Origin: Pycnopodia helianthoides
Lineage: Eukaryota; Echinodermata; Asteroidea; Forcipulatida; Asteriidae
Direction: 5' to 3'
Assembly: GCA_032158295.1 (NCBI GenBank)
Contig: CM063250.1
Location: 7,501 to 71,500, forward strand
DNA length: 64,000 nt
Both the position numbers and the translations under genes were made by a program. Each line of letters begins with the position of its first letter. Position 1 is the first letter of the stretch. The notes beneath the pieces were generated by a model. That model searched no databases and had not been told where the DNA came from. It saw only the letters and a program-made list of their open reading frames with translations. Shown one piece after another: positions 50,701-59,700 of the stretch.

Positions 50701-53700
50701 CCATTCTTAAAGGTAAAAGGGAAGCAAACTATGATAAATGCTTGTCTGTACTTTGCATTTACGCAATTAGCCTAAACATTCTGCACTAACCCTGTCAGTG
50801 AAGAATGCTGATTGCATTAACAGAGAGTACAATGCCTGCATCATCATGGGGCTAAGGTCACCTGCACTTTCAATATCAATTATGAACTCAATTGTTTCCA
50901 AAATAACAAAACGGTTTATATATATATATATATACCAAGAACCATATGTCATTGTTTGATCCAATAAGCCTTCTTGGTTTTAATTTATGGAAGATAAAAC
51001 ATAGTGGGTGTACAATGATAATGATTTTGTTTAGAGTCTCTGTATCCAATTACAAATGTACCAGTTTTAATGTTAAGTTCATTTAAAAACAGACACCAGT
51101 TATTCAGGGAAAGGATTTGTCTTTTAAACTCACCCTAGAAAATGTTACTGAGGGGGAAAATAACGAAACTCACCGATCAAACACAGTGTGCTGTCAACAA
51201 ATGCTGAAACAACCCTTATTAAGGGTTTTCCTAAATGACAATTTCAGTCAACTTTTTCCAAACTTGGTTCTTCTGGTTTTTATGTCCTGAATGCAGGAAG
51301 CTAAGACACTAAATCTGGTGCAGAACCTCTTTGTCAAGATGGTTTCGCCTTGACAGTGACACTATTCTTGTTCAGTGAACAATATGATCACCAGTGTTTA
51401 AAACTCAGTGACATCTATCCAATAGTTGTATAACCAATGAAATACAATTACAGGCATGGAATAAAACTGCTCACAAAAGAACCTGATTTCTTTGTCTTCA
51501 TGGGACATTATGCATGACAAACAAAATGGTGCAATGTAATTGTTTACAACTCAGGGGCAACTATCCAAGATACAGACCGACATCTTGTCACCATCTCAAA
51601 TAACTGAGTATTATTTTTGATGACTATTTTACTTTTTTTCATATGATTCTTTAAACTAGATGATTGGAATGGATATAATTCGTAGGCCTAGTACTTTTCC
51701 CACAAATATAACATAAAACAGCAACTTCGATGGTTAAAAAAACCCTCAATGGTTAACTTTTTCCCGAGTCTGTTTTATCTTTGCTTTCTAAGAAAATCTC
51801 TGACGTATCACAAGATAAAAGAAGTACATTGTTCCCCTCTACACTAGATCAAATGGAGTGGAAGAGGTGCCTCAACTGGATCATGCAATGGATTATTCAG
51901 GTGACCTCTCTTCAGGTCATCCACATTTAATGTGCAATTCTGATTCATCAAATTTCCACTGGCTATTATTTTGAGAAATGAGTCTTTCAGTTGGCCATCA
52001 TTATCAATTGTTCAAATGTCAAGGTTGTCAGCTGTTAGGAATTCAGGTGAATTGTATGCTGATCTGCAGGGCTGACTGTCTGCCCAGCTTGAAGCTGGAC
52101 AATTGAAATCTCATTTATCTATTTAAAACGTCTTTATAGGGGAAGAGAACAAAAATGTTGAAGTTGATTTTGTGAGGATGTACATGGTTAAAATTATATT
52201 TTGTTGACAATCAAAACTCACAACTAAAAAAGAGATATTTTGAAATGTAAAAGTTCTCTTTGAGGGTACAGACAAAGCGTACCTCTGTTGGCTCTTTTTC
52301 ACAAAAGACAGTTTTAAAATACAAAAAATACAGATTCTCTTCTACAGGTGATCAAACTGTTGATGCTATCTTAAAAAAAATTTAAAAAAAACTTTAAGGG
52401 TCTCATCCTTCTGTTTTCATAAAAGTCCGGACAAGAAAGAGTTTGATTAATTTATTATTATTTTGGGGGTATAAGAGAAATTTTGTTTAACCAGATATTT
52501 TCTTTTATTGAATTTATATATATATACATGCATAAGCTGCAATTGACTTCTTTATAGTAAAATATCACTCTGCATGTTGGAAGAAGTCTGGAGGAATGTG
52601 GAGGATTCAAGTTTACAATTTTTGATATGTGATGATTAAAGGAACATTACAGAATTGGTAAGAAAAAAACTTGTAAAATATACTTTTTGATCACAGATTA
52701 ACATAAAACTTACACGGTCTAATGATGATGATAGTAGAAGACATCCCTTGAAATATTTTTGTCTGAAATGCCATATTTGATAAGAAATGAATAAACTAAT
52801 TTTCAGATTGGAGTTTATCGCTCAGTGAGCGGTTTATTCATTTGTTGAATCTATATGATTTCAAGCAAATGTGTAATCGGTTTTTCACTATTTTCCCGTG
52901 ACCCAGATGGCCAATCGATCTCAAACTTCTACAGGTTTGTTAGTTTATGTATATGGTGGATTACATAAAGTGCTTACACTGCCAGCAACTGTTTTGTTAG
53001 CAAAAACCAATTATGTAATGTTCCTTTAAGCAAATACAGGAGCAGGTCATATGAAAATAAATAAAAACAGATAAACAAATAAACAAATAAATCAAACTAA
53101 AAATCTAATGAACCTTTCACACTTTCAGCTGGGTACATCTGATACTCAGTCAGAATAAATCTGGATTAACGCATTCAAAGCTATGTAGTCATAACACACA
53201 TACAGGCCTCAAACTTCATGTTCAAAAGGGCACTGCAATTTCCCCAAAATGAAGGGCACCAATGAGGAAAATTTGAATTTGTATTGAACTTTTGAAGGTT
53301 TTAAGGGCACCCACAGCAATTGCTGTGGTGCTGTGGCGAAATTCTAGGCCTGCATTAGTCTTTACATATCAGACATAGAAATGCAGTTTTTATAAAAAAA
53401 TATATATATATACTTATATTTCCAGGCACAGCAAGACTTTCAATTCCATTCCATACAATGTCACCGCTGAGAAACATAAAACAAGGAAATCAGCTGATCA
53501 GCTGCAAAGTTGCTTGTCTGACTTTAGTGACAGTTACTAAGTTTGAGGATACTTAATAATAATAATAATAATAATAAACATTTATATAGCGCTTCATACA
53601 AAGTGTTTTAGCTCTACTGACTAGACTGACAAAGTTGTCTGTAAAAAGTGCCTACTCTCTTGAAACTAGCTAACTGTCCACAAGTTGATGAAAGTCTGTG

Positions 53701-56700
53701 CTGTGTCTATACTTACATCATTGTGTACAGCACCAAAAAGAACCAGAAACAAAACTTCACACCAACGCTCTCCTGACCAGAGTCTGTAAAAAGTGCCTAC
53801 TCGATCTTGAAACTAGCTACATGTAACTGTCCACAAGTTGATGAAAGTCTGTGTCTAGACTTAAAGAGCCAAGATCATGAAGCAGTTTACCACAACAGTC
53901 TCACCAGCAAACTAACATCATCATTTTGGGCATCACACTCTCATATCCAGAGGAGTTACCATTAAGACTATTTTTAAAGATGTCTCGAAGAAAACTGATC
54001 AAGTTCAGCTCTTTAACTCTATACTTGATGACAAAAATTGATACTTTGCAAGAAATGATCCAAAAAGAAGAAGAATGGATAGTTGGGGAGTTAATCAGAA
54101 AGCCCCCCCCCTCCCTCCCAATATAATGGTTGAATCAAGTAAATGGAACAGGCCAATAATGTATTGCAAATGGGATTTAACCAAGGTTTCGATTTAGACT
54201 CGTCCATTAATTACTATGGGTGTCAGGAATATCAGGGAGGGTGACTTTGCTTGATGTTTATAAAAGTATAATAATAAAGTAGATTGCTTCATACGCACAA
54301 CATAATTATACAAAATATTGCCATCATTCTAATGAGGATGTTCAGACTTTGGGGTCATTCAAACTTCAGCAATTTTCCTTTTTTTTTTTTACAACAACCC
54401 CTCACACTACATAAACACAAGAAGTAACCCTGGAGGTCAGTGGCTCATACCTTGCATTACTGACATATTCTTCATTGGTACAGCTATAAACCATGAGCTA
54501 ACTATCATGAGCATTATGGTGCACCACAGTGCAGCACTCTTCTGTGTACTGAAATATCTTAATTGGCAAATGGACCATTAGAACCATGTCAACTGGTTAA
54601 TTACTGTTGATACTGGGCCAGAAATGTGATTAACTTTTCGATGAATAATACAAATGTTATACATAAATTAATTACATATTGCTATGGTAAATCATTGGGA
54701 CTTCCGGCTCTAAACAGCTGGCATAATTTAGCATAAATCCCCTTGTTTCAAGGAATTCTTGTGACACAAATGGTCATTTTTTAGACCATGAGTCTTTCAA
54801 AAACTTATTTTTGTAAAAAAATAATCCACATCTTCTTGAAAAAATCCTACAAGAAAAACTAGCTCAATACATTTTCTATGAGCTTCTAAAGCAGTTATTG
54901 GATGGGCAAATGGTGTGAGATGGTGGTCAATGGTGGAATCTTCACAATAACAACATTATTGGTGAAAAGAAGAATATGGTAGTAGCACTTAAAGACTAAC
55001 TATAATTACATAAAAAAACTGCAAGAGCTTTCGCAACAAGAACTACAATTTCATCAGATGCAATGGAAACTATTAGTGTACATATAGGCCTACTTGTAAA
55101 CTTTGTACATGGACTTTTATGTGATGATGTTGGTTGGAATAGAAAATGGATAGGGTATTACAGTGATATAGTGGGTATACGACTATTAGAATATTTTACA
55201 CAAGGATGAAGTAGCAATCTTTCTACACACAACATGTGATTAGCATACCCAGCCTGCGGGTGCAATCAGTTGTGCTTTTCTTATCTGCAACATAACCCGC
55301 TTACGGCAATTAAAGTGCAGCTACCACAAGTTGGGACATTTTAAGCATAACAAGCATCTACACAAATTCCCTTATGGCCCTTTTCAAAATCACGGTTAAG
55401 ACTTCAATGCTCTGGCTTAGGGACCTTCTGCCTGTTTGAAAGTCCCGTACCAAAAGTGCATGTTTCCAAAAAAACTTATGGTACCCAAGCCACAGCCTAA
55501 GCTGAGGTTTCAAACAGGCCTATGACTATTTGCTTTTTCAATAATAAAGTTATTTTAATTGATTGTTTTAATTCATTATCGCAAGAATTATGGAAAAATA
55601 AGAATTGAAAGGTTGTTTTTCTGAAAAATGAAGATAACAATTATTAATCTGTCACAGAACATTCATGACAGATTTGTCTGGACCCTTTCTTTCTTCATAA
55701 GTCATGATGGCATTAACACATGGGGAACACAACCAAGATGGCTGCTTCATGATAAACATCTGCACAGTAAACTGTTATGCGGTATATGCTACTCATTTGT
55801 ATCCAAGGTGACAGTGATGAACAACAACAAGATGAAAATCTACTATCCTTCATGATTTCCATTAGGACTTTTGTTCTTGCCTTGTTTCCACTGCTTGCAT
55901 TGACCCTGTGATCTGTATCACAGACAGCCTCGGGAGTGGGTAAAAAAAGAAGGACTGGAGTAGCTATAAAGTATTGAAAGAGCAGATTGGTGCCCTTGCA
56001 GGCAGCTAATTGGTTGTAATTAGAAAGCTTTCTGGGAAAGGTCACAGCTTTTCTCTAGAGTGCGACAAAGGTCAACCTGTTGGGCTTCTGTCAATGGGAG
56101 AATTCTTTCACATTACTAAGATAATATATAATTATCATCATAAAGCAATATCAGCAACACTGTATCTTAGAAGTAAAAACAGCTTAAATGTTTCATTATG
56201 AACGTGGTTACTGTAACCATCAACCGCTACAACATGGATAACAACTTTGTATACTATGTGCCCCAAAATATGAAACTGCCAACAAAGAAAAATTGTTTCC
56301 ATTTTCTATGCACCCCAAAAGAGGAAAAATTAATGAATAGAGCAGTCAGCTGTAAATGTAAAGTCGTGTCAGGTGCTTCGGGCTGATGGTCACCGAAAAA
56401 TAATTCAACCATGCAACTAACTGTTCAGTAGAACCTCAAAGAATTTCTTTCCTTAAGATGCTTCTTTAAAATGTAACGGATTGAAAACTCGATCCTCTAA
56501 ACATTAATAATGTTATTATCAGCCATGAGAGGAACTACACAAAAAAAAATTAATAAAGCTGTTCAACTTTAGCAATTTACATGGGAAATTTACTTGGTAA
56601 AGAAGCAACAGCAGCAGGGTTCAAGTTGCAACATCTTTTTGCTCTTACCAGCTTTGGTCCAAGAACCCCACAGGCAATTTTTCTTATCAGTTGTTCCTTC

Positions 56701-59700
56701 CACAACCCATGTGCATCATTCTCATGAGTAATTGGAACGCAAGGTACATTAAGAAGTCTACTTGCATTTCTTAATGTTAGGTTGACCTTGTCAGCGGCTA
56801 TGAGAAATTTCTCCTAGATGACAGATCTTGGGGAAATTATAACATCATTTGTCTGGGATAGCCGTAATTAATATCTGGCATTCGTTCGGTCTTCTCATAC
56901 TTGACTCATGATAGCTTCCACATGGATCAGAGCAGAGATTGATGACTTTATGGTCAACTGAGTGCTTTCTGCATCATTTTAGCTGTTGTGTAAAATTATC
57001 GAGGACAGAATCCGTATTATAAAATGAAGCAGCTCCCCGCCCCCCTTCTCAGCAGCTTTTTGACAATATTCACATCTACACAATGTATACCAAAATACCT
57101 TGTCATGTGTAAAGGTTTTCTGTACAGTTTGGAAATTGAGTCACAGACACAGCAAAGATTTGAGCAAGAAAAGTACAATGAAAATGATTCTTCAATCCAC
57201 CCCCACTGCCCCCCCCCCCCCAAAAAAAGCCCCTAAGTTCTCATAAAACTTAAATAATTTAACTTCAAAAGCTAACAAAATCCAACACGACATGTGAACC
57301 ATTCAATGATACTGCAGCACACTTTGCAGAGAGATTAATCATGCAATAGATTAATAGATTGAAAACTTAACGTACCTTGTACTGACATTTCCGATGGCAG
57401 GCAAACTTGCAAGCTGTTCAATAAGAAAGAAAGACATTCATTTCTCTTAACAATAAAGGGAACATGCATTATTGGTTAACTCATAAAATGATACCAGTGT
57501 ACTGTGTAGGACCACAATGCTGAAATCTAACTGTGAAAGCCAATGATTTATCAATCAATCCTCACAAAATGTTATTGTGTAGGTCTCAACTCCCTACCCT
57601 TGGGAACTGGGACAGGCCAGACACTTAACAGAGGCAATTCCTCTGGTCATTGCCTTGGTGCCCCTTGAGATTACCTCATAGAGGTGCCCTTCATGAAGAA
57701 AAAATTGCCTTTCCCTTACAAGAATCAACAAAGTATCAGGCCTGTTGGTAGGTAACAAATGAGAAAAGGTAACTGGGACTGCTGATGAGTCATATTCAAC
57801 TGAAAATATGTTTGGGCCAAGACCTTGGCCATACAAACACCCATTCCACACAATGTGTAGGGAAAGAATGGTTGATGGAGTCTACTGGACTCTTGGCTTG
57901 TTTTGAACACCTTTAGAACCTTTAGATGTCCACTCCAAAAAACATTGGTATATGTACATGTATGTATTCTTAATGTTGCGTGCATAGAGTAGACACATGC
58001 AATGTGAGACAAGCAAGTTTCTCAACATTGTTTATTTTACTTTATTTAAACTACCATGAAGAACTTAAATTACTACCTTTAGGAAAACACAAGTTTCAAG
58101 GTAAAACTAGACAAGACGACAAGCTGTCTACTGGACAAGCAGAGGTTTTCTGGTCACAGAGTGATCCTTAACACTATGATCCTTTTTTTATATATAACCA
58201 CTGCTCACTGAAAGCAAGAAAAAATCGCTAACTTGCTGGCGGTGTTCCTGTATAGGCGCAGAAAGTGGTGGATTGTTTATACAATTTTTCTGATGCAAAT
58301 TTTTCTGCTACAGTTGGCACCAAATGATGTGCTTTCCAGGTAAACAGCTTTATGAAAAACGTCTCTCCACAAATCTTTCATCATTGATGTTTGAAAAGTC
58401 ACTTATTTTACAGGTAGGCCTATAGAGTATAGGTACTGAAGTTCAGACATTTGTTTAGGACACAGATGCATACCCACCAAAGTTTCACAAAATAATCTCA
58501 AGTGGAAATAAAAATGTTATCATTTAAATGCAATAAGGTTATAAATGTAAAGGTTAAATTGAATAATCCAATATCAATTCAATCAGATCACTCTTTACTA
58601 CATAAACTATAAGGGCCATAGTCTAATGTCCTGCCAGTCTCACTTTCATCACATCATGGAGGTACTTGTATAGACCCCTGGCACAGATGCCATACACAGC
58701 TACCGTTTGCCTACAGTCTACCATTTGGGGAAGGAATCAAAATGCATGCATGTAAAGATGAGTGCCCATTTACATTTGTAACTGCAAGGAGGCACATAAA
58801 ATGTGCACTATACAGTAACATTTGGAGAATCCCATTCCTAAAATGGCACAACCAAGATTGATCATCAGATGTCAGGTGACTTGGGTCAACAGGAGTTAGT
58901 TTTTACCTCTGCATGATCTGCCTTCATTCCAAATGACCTCATTACAAACTTGACATGTGTTAGGATGCTTAAAGACCTTGCTTTTGAAGAAATGGCTCCT
59001 AGAGTCCAGCAGGTCATGGGGCTGTGGTCAAAAGAAAAGAAATTCAAAACATTAGATAATAGAAGTAAATTTGATTGTATTAAGGTTTGCAGTAACACCA
59101 AGTAGCCTTATAATCTCTTATGAGTTGTGCTGGTTCAGAAAAGAACCAGTGGTTTAGCAACTCAATGTTTCGATCAGTATGCTCGGATTGTCTTCAGGAG
59201 AATGCTGGAGTCTGATGCTGCATGAGATTAGCTAGACTATAATTTAGTTTCACTTATTGGGTTCACAAGTTTGATCTTTCTTTTGTTCTAAGCAGCCATC
59301 AAGCTGAATTGCAATAAAAACAATATTAAAATCACAGTAATTAAATACAAATGCAAGCAATAACTACAGCTTTTACATTAAGAGAGGCTCTAAGATCAAA
59401 TTCAGTTTGTGATACACTTATTTTCAAATGAATAAGAGTCGTTATAAAAAGGGAAAACAAACTACAGGTCTCTAACCTCACTTCTGCACTATACAACGCC
59501 ACGGTGAACAATCTCATTATATTACATACTCTTTCAAAGTGATATTTGAAACATGACGTCATTGGATGGCAACAATAAAATAGGTCTGTAATTTCACACA
59601 GGATTTTTTCAGTATTCCAAAGGTTATATTCAATGCCTTTTTGATTGAATATCATGGAATTCAGAAATAAAATAAAAATTCCTGTGCAAAAATGTACAGA

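Larger units (their letters stand above)
39206..57375. other. 18-kb intron 3
   Basis: No coding exon is recognised. It carries TTAA-ended MITEs (48,334 and 52,636), diverged relatives at about 40,044-40,200 and 46,530-46,900, a cccaatttcat-type element (49,549-49,779), a CTCGAG cluster (42,325-42,384), an AAT microsatellite with a repeat tail (53,553-53,600) and a short inverted repeat (55,428-55,522). Its length would suit enhancers or alternative promoters, but none is identified. Confidence 0.5.
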
